Translations under genes and position numbers: made by a program | DNA from: Pseudoroseicyclus_A sp041714655 | Lineage (GTDB): Bacteria; Pseudomonadota; Alphaproteobacteria; Rhodobacterales; Rhodobacteraceae | DNA length: 64,000 nt | Assembly (NCBI RefSeq): GCF_041714655.1 | Contig: NZ_CP168219.1 | Coordinates: forward strand, 1,860,001-1,924,000 | Direction of reading: 5' to 3' | In this document: piece by piece, positions 8,340-16,634 of the stretch | Position numbering within the stretch: the stretch's first letter is position 1 | Layout of the letters: every line of letters starts with the position of its first letter | The notes under the pieces: generated by a model | What the model saw: only the letters and a program-made list of their open reading frames with translations | Databases searched by the model: none | What the model was told of the DNA's origin: nothing

Positions 8340-9305
8340 TCACTCCCGCCCCAGCACCTTCAGCCTTCCCTCGAGCCACGGATGTTCCGCCACCACCGGG
8401 GCCACGATGAACTCCGTCAGGAGCGGACGGAGCCGCGCGGCCATGTCGGCCGTCATGTCTCCCAGCACCCCCTCGCGGGAGATCAGCGAGATCGAGCGCG
8501 AGAGCGGCGCGAAGGGCATCGGGCGCAGCTCCACCGAAGCGTGGACGCGCTCCGCCGCCAGCCAGCCCATCGGGGTCAGCACCGTCCAGCCGGTGCCGGC
8601 CGCCACCATGGCCATCACAGCGTGGTAGCTGTCCATCTCGAAGCGATAGGGCAGCACCACCCCCTCCCGCGCCAGATGCGCGGCGATGGTGCGGCCCATG
8701 TGGTGGCGCGTCGTGTAGCGGATCATCGGCAGGCGGCGGAGCGCGCGCGGTTCGGCCTCACCGAAGCCCTTCGGCACCGCGAGCACGAAGGGCTCCTCGA
8801 AGAGCGGATGCCGCTCCATCCCCTCGCCGCCGACCCCGATGTCGGCCGCCACGATCACGTCGAGCGCCCGCGCATCTAGGAGGTCGTAGAGCCGGTGCGA
8901 CGGGCCAGTCTCGAGCAGGAACTGGCAACGCTCCAGCTCCTCGCCCATCGAGGCGAGGAGGCGCGGCGTCACCTCCGCGTCGAAATCCTCGATCATGCCC
9001 AGCCGGAAGCGGGTCAGCGAGGCGAGCTGGCGGAGGCCGAGCTCGGCCCGCGCCTGGTCGGCCTCGTTGAGGATGGCATTGGCGCGGCGGAGGAAGATCT
9101 CTCCCGCCGGCGTCAGCCGCACCGGCCGGGCCGCCCGGTCGAGGAGGCGCACGCCGATGGCGGCCTCGAGATTGGTGAGCTGCTGCGAGACGGTGGCGGG
9201 AGAGGCGTCGAGCCGGCGCGCGGCGGCGGAGAGCGATTCCTCCTCCGCCGTCGCCACGAAGACCTCGATGCCCCAAAGGCTGATCCGCCCTTCCGATGCC
9301 GTCAT
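8340..9305 (-). CDS. LysR-family transcriptional regulator
   Basis: 321 residues from ATG 9305; the upstream extension of the frame is low-complexity and was discarded. The N-terminal winged helix-turn-helix (about 8-66) reads FVATAEEESLSAAARRLDASPATVSQQLTNLEAAIGVRLLDR in overlapping segments, a textbook LysR DNA-binding domain. The rest is the periplasmic-binding-protein-like effector domain. It is divergent from the class III aminotransferase gene with 150 bp between starts, the usual arrangement for a LysR regulator and its target. The effector is unknown, perhaps an amine or amino acid. Confidence 0.9.
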   Translation of the reverse strand: MTASEGRISLWGIEVFVATAEEESLSAAARRLDASPATVSQQLTNLEAAIGVRLLDRAARPVRLTPAGEIFLRRANAILNEADQARAELGLRQLASLTRFRLGMIEDFDAEVTPRLLASMGEELERCQFLLETGPSHRLYDLLDARALDVIVAADIGVGGEGMERHPLFEEPFVLAVPKGFGEAEPRALRRLPMIRYTTRHHMGRTIAAHLAREGVVLPYRFEMDSYHAVMAMVAAGTGWTVLTPMGWLAAERVHASVELRPMPFAPLSRSISLISREGVLGDMTADMAARLRPLLTEFIVAPVVAEHPWLEGRLKVLGRE

Positions 9306-9455
9306 GACCGTTCCCCGCTGCCCCGCGGCGAAAGGGTAGCGGCCGGGCGCCGGCCCGTCCATGCCGGGACTGCCGGGGCGCGCGACGCCCTGATTGAACC
9401 CCCGGCGGCGCGGGACTAGCATCGCGCGTAACACGACCCATCAAAGGTGAGAGCC

Positions 9456-10823
9456 ATGCGAGAGAGCAATCCGAACAGCTGGGAGTCGCGCGCCGACGCC
9501 CATTCCTTCTACGGCTTCACCGACTTGCCGACGATCGCGGATCGGGGCGCCACCATCGTCGTCTCCGGTCACGGCCCCTACATCACCGATGTGCATGGGC
9601 GGGATTATCTGGATGCCAATTCGGGCCTCTGGAACATGGTGCTCGGCTTCGACAACAAGGAGATCGCCGCCGCCGCCAAGGCGCAATACGACACGCTGCC
9701 GGGCTATCACGCCTTCTTCGGGCGGATGTCGGATCAGGCGGTGATGCTGAGCGAGAAGCTGATCGAGGTCTCGCCCTTCTCCGACGGCAAGGTGTTCTAC
9801 ACCAACTCCGGCTCCGAGGCGAACGACACGCTCGTCAAGATGCTCTGGTTCCTCTGGGCGGCCGAGGGCCAGCCGCAGCGGCGGAAGATCATCACGCGCA
9901 AGAACGCCTATCATGGCGTGACGGCGGTTTCGGCCTCGATGACCGGGAAGCCCTACAATTCCGTCTTCGGCCTGCCGCTGGACGGGTTCTTGCACCTCAC
10001 CTGCCCGCATTACTGGCGCGAGGGCCGCGACGGCGAGAGCGAGGCGGAGTTCACGGCCCGCATGGGGGCCGAGCTGGAGGAGATGATCGAGCGCGAGGGC
10101 GCCGACACGATCGCCGGCTTCGTGGCGGAGCCGGTCATGGGCGCGGGCGGGGTCATCCCGCCGTCGGAGGGCTATTTCCAGACCATCCAGCCGATCCTGC
10201 AGAAGCATGGGATTCCGCTTGTCTCCGACGAGGTGATCTGCGGCTTCGGGCGGACGGGCAGCGACTGGGGCTGCCAGAGCTACGGCTTCATGCCGGATGC
10301 CATCATCTCCTCCAAGGTGCTCACCGCCGGGCTCTTCCCGATGGGCGCCGTGATCCTCGGGCCGGAGCTCTCCGAGCGGCTGACACGCGCCTCCGAGGCG
10401 ATCGAGGAATTCCCGCACGGCTTCACCGCCTCTGGCCACCCGGTCGGCTGCGCCATCGCGCTGAAGGCGATCGAGCTGGTCATGAGCGACGAGATCAAGG
10501 GCAACATCGCCCGGCTCATCCCGCAGTTCGAGGCCGGCATGGCGCGGCTGGCGGAGAAGAAGAATATCGGCGAATGGCGGGGCCGCGGCCTCATGGGCGC
10601 GCTTGAGGCGGTGCAGGACAAGGCGACGAAGACGCCCTTCCCGGGCAATCTCTCCGTCTCGGAGCGGATCGCCAATGCCTGCACGGATCAGGGGCTGATC
10701 TGCCGGCCGCTCGGCCAGAGCATCGTCCTCGCACCGCCGTTCATCCTGACGGATGCGCAGCTTGCCGAGATGTTCGACAAGCTCGAGGCGGCGCTCGACA
10801 AGGTGTTCACCGAGGTGGCGTAA
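9456..10823 (+). CDS. Class III PLP aminotransferase (omega-amine:pyruvate type)
   Basis: 455 residues from ATG 9456, preceded by AAAGGTGAGAG; a GTG 9 bases earlier is less likely. The family pattern is complete: YLDANSGLWN near the N-terminus, YTNSGSEANDTLVKM for the PLP phosphate, LVSDEVICGFGRTG with the ring-nitrogen Asp, and SSKVLTAGLFPMGAV with the Schiff-base Lys at residue 287. This subgroup (aminotransferases of the Ruegeria pomeroyi omega-transaminase kind) moves amino groups from amines, beta-alanine or putrescine-like donors to pyruvate. It is divergent from a LysR gene that probably controls it. Confidence 0.88.
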   Translation: MRESNPNSWESRADAHSFYGFTDLPTIADRGATIVVSGHGPYITDVHGRDYLDANSGLWNMVLGFDNKEIAAAAKAQYDTLPGYHAFFGRMSDQAVMLSEKLIEVSPFSDGKVFYTNSGSEANDTLVKMLWFLWAAEGQPQRRKIITRKNAYHGVTAVSASMTGKPYNSVFGLPLDGFLHLTCPHYWREGRDGESEAEFTARMGAELEEMIEREGADTIAGFVAEPVMGAGGVIPPSEGYFQTIQPILQKHGIPLVSDEVICGFGRTGSDWGCQSYGFMPDAIISSKVLTAGLFPMGAVILGPELSERLTRASEAIEEFPHGFTASGHPVGCAIALKAIELVMSDEIKGNIARLIPQFEAGMARLAEKKNIGEWRGRGLMGALEAVQDKATKTPFPGNLSVSERIANACTDQGLICRPLGQSIVLAPPFILTDAQLAEMFDKLEAALDKVFTEVA

Positions 10824-11286
10824 GGGGGTAGGGCGGGTCCCCGCCCTGCCCGCTCAGACGGTCGGCATCGCCCAGGCGTAGGGTGGGTTTGCAACCCACC
10901 TTGCCCGGCCACATCAAGCGCTGACCCCGCCGCGCAGGGCGAGCGTCGGCCCGGGGGTTGGCGCTCCTGCGAGTTGGACGGCGCGCTTTATGGCGCAATC
11001 CACCTCCCCGCTCACCGGCCGGGCCAGGCTTCACCAGAGCGCCAGCCCGCGGGACGGGCCGGCGCTCGCCCTGCGCCTGCGGCGCGTTACCCGGGCGGGG
11101 GCACCGCAGGAGCGTTGCGCCAGCGGTGGGTTACAAACCCACCCTACGCCCCGTGCCGTAGGGCGGGCTTTCGGGCCGCAACCACGGAACACCACCCGCA
11201 ATGCGCCACCACCGCGCACGAGGCGGGGCATCACACGAGCGCCATAGGGGGCGAACCCCGGAGGGCGGGCTTCAGCCCGCCACCCC
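10824..11286. other. Gene-free stretch with repeat copy B and a short hairpin
   Basis: This 463-bp gap separates the aminotransferase stop from the phaR stop. Most of it is copy B of the terminal-inverted-repeat element. A second small palindrome GGCGGGC-TTCA-GCCCGCC at 11264-11281 sits next to the phaR stop codon and might end both transcripts, though no T-run follows on either strand. Confidence 0.6.
10877..11150 (+). repeat. 270-bp terminal-inverted-repeat element, copy B
   Basis: The most complete copy. GTAGGGTGGGTTTG-CAACCCACC (10878-10900) and GGTGGGTTACAAACC-CACCCTAC (11126-11148) are near-perfect inverted ends. The internal blocks CGCGCTTTATGG and GAGCGCCAGCCCG-CGGGA-CGGGCCGGCGCTC occur in the same order as in copies A and C. 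The left half also contains GGGCGAGCGTCGGCCCG, close to the reverse complement of the right-half hairpin, so the whole element is a long imperfect palindrome. No transposase frame is present. Confidence 0.85.
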
Positions 11287-11835
11287 CTAGCTCATCTTCG
11301 AGAGCTTCTCCTGAAGCTCGGCGAGCTGGCGGCGGATGTCGGTCAGCTCTTCCTCGCCCTTCTCGGCCGCGGGAGCGCTGCCGGCCGCGCCGCCGCCCCC
11401 CATCATGCCGCCCATGGCCTTCAGGAAGGCCTCCTGCTGGGCGCGCATCGCCTCGAAGCCGGGCATCTGCGCCATGGGATTGGCGCGGGTCATCGTCTCC
11501 ATCATCTGGCTCTGCCCCTCGCGGAGCATCTCGAAACTGGCGGCGAGGAATTGCGGCACCACGGAGGAGGCCTGGCTCGTGTAGCTGCGGACGAGATCCG
11601 TCAGCACATCGACCGGCAGGACGCTTTCGCCCCGGCTCTCGTGCTCGGCGATGATCTGCAGAAGGTACTGCCGCGTCAGGTCGTCACCCGATTTCAGATC
11701 GACGATCTGCACCTCGCGGCCCTCGCGGATGAAGGCGGCGATGTCTTCCAGCGTCACGTAATCGCTGGTCTCGGTATTGTAGAGGCGCCGGCTGGCATAT
11801 CGCTTGATGAGCAGAGGTTTCCCTGCGTCGGCCAT
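11287..11835 (-). CDS. phaR: Polyhydroxyalkanoate synthesis repressor PhaR
   Basis: 182 residues from ATG 11835, with GGGAGGGACGC upstream; an in-frame start 7 codons earlier was rejected for its weaker site. Residues about 9-70 are the PHA accumulation regulator DNA-binding domain (LIKRYASRRLYNTETSDYV), followed by the PHB-binding regulatory domain and a Gly/Met-rich segment with a C-terminal coiled coil. PhaR represses phasin and its own gene and is titrated away by nascent PHA. A TTGC-AGT-GCAG site 22 bp upstream of the start fits autoregulation. It closes the phaC-phaP-phaR cluster. Confidence 0.95.
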   Translation of the reverse strand: MADAGKPLLIKRYASRRLYNTETSDYVTLEDIAAFIREGREVQIVDLKSGDDLTRQYLLQIIAEHESRGESVLPVDVLTDLVRSYTSQASSVVPQFLAASFEMLREGQSQMMETMTRANPMAQMPGFEAMRAQQEAFLKAMGGMMGGGGAAGSAPAAEKGEEELTDIRRQLAELQEKLSKMS

Positions 11836-11857
11836 TCTGCGTCCCTCCCCTGGCATT

Positions 11858-11870
11858 TTGCAGTGCAGAA
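11858..11870 (-). promoter_or_regulatory. Candidate PhaR operator upstream of phaR
   Basis: On the minus strand this reads TTCTGCACTGCAA, matching the CTGC-N3-GCA(G/A) pattern known for Rhodobacter and Paracoccus PhaR. It lies just before the phaR ribosome site, consistent with self-repression. Confidence 0.6.
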
Positions 11871-11891
11871 GAAAGTCTACGCCCCGAATTC

Positions 11892-11930
11892 GAAAAGGAA
11901 AGGGCGAGCTGCATGTCCTGCAGCCCGCCC
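11892..11930 (-). terminator. Rho-independent terminator after phaP
   Basis: On the minus strand, GGGCGGGCTGC and GCAGCTCGCCC form a stem around AGGACAT and are followed by TTTCCTTTT. It lies 60 bp beyond the phaP stop and upstream of phaR, so phaP and phaR can be separate transcripts. Confidence 0.7.
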
Positions 11931-11991
11931 CTGTCTCTTAGCGTCTCTCAGCCGGTCGGCCCGCATCCGGGGCCAGGCGCTTACCAGACGC

Positions 11992-12441
11992 TTACGAGGT
12001 GGCGTTCTCGGCGGCCGAGCTGGCGGCGCCCTGGGCCTTGCGGGCCGCGGTGGTCATGTCGTCGGTCATGTCCTTGCCGGCGGCGAGCATGAGCTCGAGC
12101 GTCTCGGTCTGCACCGATTTGGCGATCTCGGCGAAGGCGGCCATGTGCTCGGCGGCGCTTTCGGCGGAGGAGGAGGCGAAGTCGGTGACCGACTTGGCAT
12201 AATCCGTCGGCTCGTCCTTGGCGCGGGTCATCTCGGAGAGCTTCCCGAGCGTCTCCTGCGTCCATTTCGCCGAGAGATCGCTGGATTTCAGCGCGGCGTC
12301 GATGGCGACGTGGGACATCTTCTCGGCAAGCGCGGATTGCGACTTGAACATGGTCTCGACGGCCTTCGTGTCCATCGGGAACATGGACATCATGTCCTTG
12401 AAGGCGGCGGTGTAGTCGGGCGTGCTCGGCGTGTAGGCCAT
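11992..12441 (-). CDS. phaP: Phasin (PHA granule surface protein)
   Basis: 149 residues from ATG 12441, with GGAAGGATCG upstream. The protein is Ala-rich, amphipathic and almost entirely helical, with the phasin pattern DYTAAFKDMMSMFPMDTKAVETMFKSQ near the N-terminus; no signal peptide or membrane span. Phasins coat PHA granules and control their size and number. Two strong PhaR-type palindromes lie 70-110 bp upstream of the start. It sits between phaC and phaR on the same strand, the common alphaproteobacterial order. Confidence 0.93.
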   Translation of the reverse strand: MAYTPSTPDYTAAFKDMMSMFPMDTKAVETMFKSQSALAEKMSHVAIDAALKSSDLSAKWTQETLGKLSEMTRAKDEPTDYAKSVTDFASSSAESAAEHMAAFAEIAKSVQTETLELMLAAGKDMTDDMTTAARKAQGAASSAAENATS

Positions 12442-12511
12442 GGCTTCGATCCTTCCATTCTGTCGGCGGGGCAGGCCTTCGGGGCGCCCTCTCGCCATGG
12501 CAGGAATATGG

Positions 12512-12528
12512 ATGCTGCAGTGCAGCAT
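12512..12528. promoter_or_regulatory. PhaR-type operator 1 upstream of phaP
   Basis: A perfect 17-bp palindrome ATGCTGCAGTGCAGCAT with the CTGC-N3-GCAG core at 12515-12525. It lies 71 bp upstream of the phaP start codon and 26 bp centre-to-centre from operator 2. Confidence 0.75.
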
Positions 12529-12540
12529 TTCAAGCTTTTT

Positions 12541-12551
12541 CTGCAGTGCAG
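12541..12551. promoter_or_regulatory. PhaR-type operator 2 upstream of phaP
   Basis: The core CTGCAGTGCAG is identical to operator 1. It is flanked by a T-run on the left and AAAA on the right and lies between phaP and the phaC stop. Paired sites suggest cooperative PhaR binding. Confidence 0.75.
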
Positions 12552-12587
12552 CAAAAGGAAGTTCCGTTGCGGCAGAAATTCAGGGGC

Positions 12588-14432
12588 TTAGCCCACCCCC
12601 TGCCCCGTTCCCTGCCCCGCCGGAGCCGGGAGCACATAGGTCCCGGGCGCCGGGCCGAGGCTCGGATGAGCCGAATCACCAGGGGTCCGGGCGGGGACCT
12701 TCTTGCCCGAGCGTTCGCGCAGCCAGGCCTCCCAGAGCGGCCACCAGGAGCCGTCGCTCCGGTCCGCCCCGGCCTTCCACGCCTCGGCGGAGCCATCGAG
12801 CGGGCCGCCCGTGTAATGGCCGTATTTCTTCTTCGACGGCGGATTTACGATGCCGGCGATATGGCCGCTCTCCGACAGGATGAAGGTCTTGTCCTTCGCG
12901 CCATATTGCCGGACGCCCTCGTAGCAGGCGCGCCAGGCGGCGATGTGATCCGTCTCGCAGGCGATGGAGCAGAGCGGCACGGTGACGTCGGAGATATGCA
13001 GCCGCTCATCCCCGAGCGGCAGGCCTGTCGTCGCGAAGAGATCCTGCTGGCAGAGGCCGCGCAGATACTCGGTCGCCATCTTCGCCGGCAGGTTGGTGCC
13101 GTCGCCGTTCCAGTAGAGCAGGTCGAAGGCGGGCGGCGCCTCGCCCATCATGTAGCTGCGGATCGCGGGGCGGTAGATGAGGTCGGAGGCGCGCAGGAAC
13201 GAGAAGGTCCGCGCCATGTAGAACTTGTCCATGATGCCGGTGCGGGCGGCCTCCGCCTCGATGGCATCGACGAAATCGTCGTTGAGGAAGACGCCCATCT
13301 CTCCCTGATCGGAGAAATCCGTCATCGTCGTGAAGAAGGTCGCCGCCTTCACGAGCTTCTCGCCGCGCTTCTTGAGAAGGGCGAGGGCCAGCGACAGGGT
13401 CGTGCCGCCGATGCAATAGCCGATGGCGTTGACGCTCTTCGTGCCGCAGATGGCGCGGGCCTCGCGCATGGCCGTCAGGTAGCCCTCCTCGATATAGTCG
13501 AGGAGGCCGGTCTCCTTGAATCCCGGCTCCGGGTTCACCCAGGAGACGACGAAGACCGTATAGCCCTGCGCCACGACCCAGCGGATGAAGCTGTTCCGCT
13601 CGGTGAGGTCGAGAATGTAGAACTTGTTGATCCAGGGCGGGAAGATGACGAGCGGGGTCTTGCGGACCTCTTCCGTCGAGGGCGCGTACTGGATCAGCTC
13701 GAAGAGCCGGTTTCGGTAGACGACCTCGCCGGGGCTGGTCGCCAGGTTGCGCCCGACCTCGAAGGCCTGCTTGTCGGCGAGCGAGACGATGAGATCGCCC
13801 GCATTCGCCTCCAGATCCGCCACGAGGTTCTCCAGCCCATCGACGAGGCTCTGCCCCTCGGTCGCGAGCGCGCGTTCGAGCGCGTCGGGATTGGTGGCGA
13901 GGAAGTTCGTGGGCGCCATGAGATCGACCATGGCGCGGGAGAAATAGCTCAACCGCCGCTTCTCCGCCGACTCCAGCTCCAGCGCCTCGACGGCGGAGGC
14001 AATGGCGGCGGCATTGGCGAGGTATTGCTCCTTGATGGTGTGAAACCAGGGGTGGCTGTCCCAGAGCGGGTTGGTGAACCGCTTGTCGGGCCTGCCCTCC
14101 GCCGCCGCGCCCTCCGGCCTTGCGGCGGGCAGGAGCTCGCCCCGGGCGAGGCTCGCCTGCATCTCGGCGTAGTGCTTCAGCGTCTCGCCCCACCAGCCGA
14201 TCTGCCCCTCGATCAGCTTCGCAGGGTCATGCATCGCCGTCTGCCACCAGGCGGTGGCGGCGCGGGCATAGAGCTCCGGCCCCGGGCCGGCGAGCCCCTG
14301 CGGCACCTGCCGCGCCTGCGAGATGGCGGCGAGAAACCGTGTCGTCAGCGCCTCGATCCGGACGAGATTTTCCTCGAGCCGTTTACGGTTCGTTTGCGAT
14401 TCTGCGCGGTTATCGGTCTCTTCCGTAGACAT
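12588..14432 (-). CDS. phaC: Class I poly(3-hydroxyalkanoate) synthase
   Basis: 614 residues, normal for class I PhaC. The PhaC N-terminal domain precedes an alpha/beta-hydrolase core with the lipase-like box GYCIGG, whose Cys (about residue 340) carries the growing chain. The family's WVNPEPGF, LYWNGDGTNLP (catalytic Asp) and SESGHIAGIVNPP (catalytic His) segments are intact. It polymerises hydroxyacyl-CoA, chiefly 3-hydroxybutyryl-CoA, at the granule surface. It is divergent from phaZ with 102 bp between starts. phaA/phaB, the monomer-supply genes, are not in the window. Confidence 0.97.
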   Translation of the reverse strand: MSTEETDNRAESQTNRKRLEENLVRIEALTTRFLAAISQARQVPQGLAGPGPELYARAATAWWQTAMHDPAKLIEGQIGWWGETLKHYAEMQASLARGELLPAARPEGAAAEGRPDKRFTNPLWDSHPWFHTIKEQYLANAAAIASAVEALELESAEKRRLSYFSRAMVDLMAPTNFLATNPDALERALATEGQSLVDGLENLVADLEANAGDLIVSLADKQAFEVGRNLATSPGEVVYRNRLFELIQYAPSTEEVRKTPLVIFPPWINKFYILDLTERNSFIRWVVAQGYTVFVVSWVNPEPGFKETGLLDYIEEGYLTAMREARAICGTKSVNAIGYCIGGTTLSLALALLKKRGEKLVKAATFFTTMTDFSDQGEMGVFLNDDFVDAIEAEAARTGIMDKFYMARTFSFLRASDLIYRPAIRSYMMGEAPPAFDLLYWNGDGTNLPAKMATEYLRGLCQQDLFATTGLPLGDERLHISDVTVPLCSIACETDHIAAWRACYEGVRQYGAKDKTFILSESGHIAGIVNPPSKKKYGHYTGGPLDGSAEAWKAGADRSDGSWWPLWEAWLRERSGKKVPARTPGDSAHPSLGPAPGTYVLPAPAGQGTGQGVG

Positions 14433-14451
14433 GTTAACGCTTCGGCCCTAC

Positions 14452-14466
14452 TTTGCACCTGCAGCA
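14452..14466. promoter_or_regulatory. Possible PhaR site in the phaC/phaZ divergent region
   Basis: TTTGCACCTGCAGCA contains TGC-N4-GCA, a looser version of the PhaR core. It lies in the 102-bp space between the phaC and phaZ starts and could couple synthesis and degradation. It is clearly weaker than the phaP sites. Confidence 0.35.
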
Positions 14467-14534
14467 TCGCGAGTCCCGCGGCCGTCCTGGTGCGGGATCG
14501 CAGGCAGGATTTCGGCGGACCACCGGAGGGTCTG

Positions 14535-15869
14535 ATGAAGAACATGTTCACCTATGACTTCATGGAGACCATGCGCAACACCAACCAGTGGTTGGGCGCG
14601 ACGGCGGAGGCCATCGGCTCCTATCCCGCCATGGCCGCCCATCCGATGGCGCCCTGGCTGAAGGCCTGGGGCGCGGTGACGGAGCGCAGCTTCGGACGGA
14701 TGGTCGAGAAGCCCGCCTGGGGCATTCCCACCTTCGCCGGCGAGGACGGGCGCGACCATACAGTGCGCATCATGAAGATGGTCGAGAAGCCCTTCGGCGA
14801 TCTCGTCCATTTCAAAGTCCCGGGCCGCGCGCCCAAGGCACGGCGGGTGCTGCTTGTCGCGCCGATGTCGGGCCATTACGCCACCCTCCTGCGCAAGACA
14901 GTTATCTCGCTCCTGCCCGATTGCGAGGTCTTCGTCACCGATTGGCATAATGCCCGTGACATTCCGGTGTCGGAGGGCAAGTTCGATGTCGAGGATTACA
15001 CGCTCTATCTCGTGGAGTTCATGCGCGCGCTCGGCGCCGATCTTCACGTTATCGCCATCTGCCAGCCCGCGCCGCTGACGCTGGCCGCCACCGCCTATCT
15101 GGCGGAGGAGGAGCCGGAGGCGCAGCCGCGTACGCTGACTCTGATCGGCGGCCCGATCGACCCGGAGGCGAACCACACCGAGGTCACCGACTTCGGCCGC
15201 TCCGTCACCATGGGCCAGCTCGAGCAGGGCGCCATCCAGCAGGTCGGCTTCAAATATGCGGGCGTGGGGCGGCTCGTCTATCCGGGGCTCCTTCAGCTCG
15301 CCTCCTTCATCTCGATGAATGCCGAGACCCATGCCGAGGCCTTCCAGAACCAGATCGTCCGCGCCGCCAAGGGCGAGGCGGAGGACAACGACCGCCACAA
15401 CGTCTTCTACGACGAATATCTGGCGGTGATGGACATGACGGCGGAGTTCTACCTCTCCACCGTCGAGCGGATCTTCAAGAACCGCGAAGTGGCGCGGAAC
15501 GCCTTCACCGTCGCCGGCAAGCCGGTCGACATCGGCAAGATCACCACGGTCGCCGTGAAGGTCGTCGAGGGCGAGGAGGATGACATCTCCGCCCCCGGCC
15601 AGTGCTACGCGGCGCTCGACCTCTTGACCGGCCTGCCCCGCGAGAAGAAGGCCGCGCATCTGGAGCCGGGCGCCGGGCATTACGGCATCTTCGCCGGCAA
15701 GTCCTGGCGCCACAACATCCGGCCGCTGGTCCTGAAGTTCATCGACGCCAATGCCGGCGCGCCGGCGGCGAAGCCGCGGCCCTGGCCGCGCATCGTGGCC
15801 GTGAACGAGACGAGCGACGAGGGGAACGAGCCGGAACCGGCGCGCAAGGACGGCGCGACGGCGGTTTGA
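14535..15869 (+). CDS. phaZ: Intracellular polyhydroxybutyrate depolymerase
   Basis: 444 residues from ATG 14535, preceded by CGGAGGGTCTG. The sequence follows the Ralstonia/Paracoccus PhaZ1 type: an N-terminal YDFMETMR segment, the core with nucleophile Cys176 in HVIAICQPAPL, and a C-terminal HLEPGAGHYGIFAGKSWR segment with the catalytic His. It degrades native granule PHB to mobilise stored carbon and has no signal peptide, as expected for a cytoplasmic granule enzyme. It is divergent from phaC and ends at a strong hairpin shared with hupE. Confidence 0.95.
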   Translation: MKNMFTYDFMETMRNTNQWLGATAEAIGSYPAMAAHPMAPWLKAWGAVTERSFGRMVEKPAWGIPTFAGEDGRDHTVRIMKMVEKPFGDLVHFKVPGRAPKARRVLLVAPMSGHYATLLRKTVISLLPDCEVFVTDWHNARDIPVSEGKFDVEDYTLYLVEFMRALGADLHVIAICQPAPLTLAATAYLAEEEPEAQPRTLTLIGGPIDPEANHTEVTDFGRSVTMGQLEQGAIQQVGFKYAGVGRLVYPGLLQLASFISMNAETHAEAFQNQIVRAAKGEAEDNDRHNVFYDEYLAVMDMTAEFYLSTVERIFKNREVARNAFTVAGKPVDIGKITTVAVKVVEGEEDDISAPGQCYAALDLLTGLPREKKAAHLEPGAGHYGIFAGKSWRHNIRPLVLKFIDANAGAPAAKPRPWPRIVAVNETSDEGNEPEPARKDGATAV

Positions 15870-15892
15870 GAGGGGGGCCGGCCCGTTGGGCC

Positions 15893-15945
15893 GGGTGGAG
15901 GCTCTGCCTCCACACCTCCGAGGTATTTTCGGCCAGATGAAAGGG
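15893..15945 (+). repeat. Hairpin plus GAGGTATTTTC repeat, copy 2
   Basis: TGGAGGC-TCT-GCCTCCA forms a hairpin followed by CCTCCGAGGTATTTTCGGCC and AGATGAAAG. The arrangement matches copy 1 at 7937-7990 (hairpin, then CCGAGG-n-ATTTTC, then AAAG). It sits 24 bp after the phaZ stop. Confidence 0.6.
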
Positions 15946-15970
15946 GCGCGGGGGTTTCCCCGCCCCTTTT
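15940..15970. terminator. Bidirectional terminator between phaZ and hupE
   Basis: AAAGGGGCGCGGGG and CCCCGCCCCTTTT flank a TTT loop, giving a strong GC stem with A/T tails usable on both strands. It lies between the convergent phaZ and hupE genes. Confidence 0.8.
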
Positions 15971-15974
15971 GCCT

Positions 15975-16535
15975 TCAGAAGATGATCGAGAGGCCGAGCC
16001 CGGCCGTCACCAGCCCGATGGCGCGCGAGGCATAGGGGCCGAGGCGCGCGAGGGCGAGGCCAAGGATGGCGCCGGCGGCATGGAGCGCCGCGGTGGCGGC
16101 GATGAAGCCGAGCCCGAAGGCCAGGGCGCCGGCCTCCCCCAGTTCCGCCCCATGCGCATGGCCGTGGAAGAGCCCGAAGAAGGCGCAGATGCCGCAGGCG
16201 ATGCGCAGATCGGTGCGGAGCGCCAGCGCCACGACGAGGCCGAGGACCACCGTCGAGGCGAGGATCATCGGCTCCACCACCGGCAGCGGCAGACCGGCCA
16301 TGGCGAGCGCATAGCCGGCCACCATCGCGCCGACGAAACTCGCGGGCAGCGCCCAAATTGCCCGGCGGCTGATGAGAACGCCCCAGAGCCCCACGGCCAC
16401 CATGGCGAGCACATGATCGAGCCCGAAGAGCGGATGGGTCACGCCGGCGAGGAGCGAGCCATGCTCGCCCGGATCGACATGGGCGAAGGCCGGGGCGGCG
16501 GCGAGGGTCAGGAGGGCGGCGAGGGAATAGCGCAT
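15975..16535 (-). CDS. HupE/UreJ-family metal transport membrane protein
   Basis: 186 residues, preceded by AAGGATCCCTC. An N-terminal signal sequence ends at about AFA-H; the mature protein starts HVDPGEHG. About six membrane spans follow. The family motif HPLFGLDHVLAM is present, and a second histidine cluster FFGLFHGHAHGAELG lies in the middle. HupE and UreJ proteins move nickel or related divalent metals across the inner membrane. No hydrogenase or urease genes are nearby, so nickel, cobalt or copper are all possible substrates. Confidence 0.85.
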   Translation of the reverse strand: MRYSLAALLTLAAAPAFAHVDPGEHGSLLAGVTHPLFGLDHVLAMVAVGLWGVLISRRAIWALPASFVGAMVAGYALAMAGLPLPVVEPMILASTVVLGLVVALALRTDLRIACGICAFFGLFHGHAHGAELGEAGALAFGLGFIAATAALHAAGAILGLALARLGPYASRAIGLVTAGLGLSIIF

Positions 16536-16634
16536 GAGGGATCCTTGTCATTGGTCATCCGGCACCCCGGAACGGGTCGTGCCACCCTGCCCCTCGCACG
16601 GGCGGCGCCCGGGGTCCAGCGAGGGAGCGACAGG

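Noticed and set aside
12546..15869. A 1107-codon open frame on the plus strand
   Set aside because: Its first half is antisense to phaC, a clear gene; only the last 444 codons (phaZ) are protein-like.
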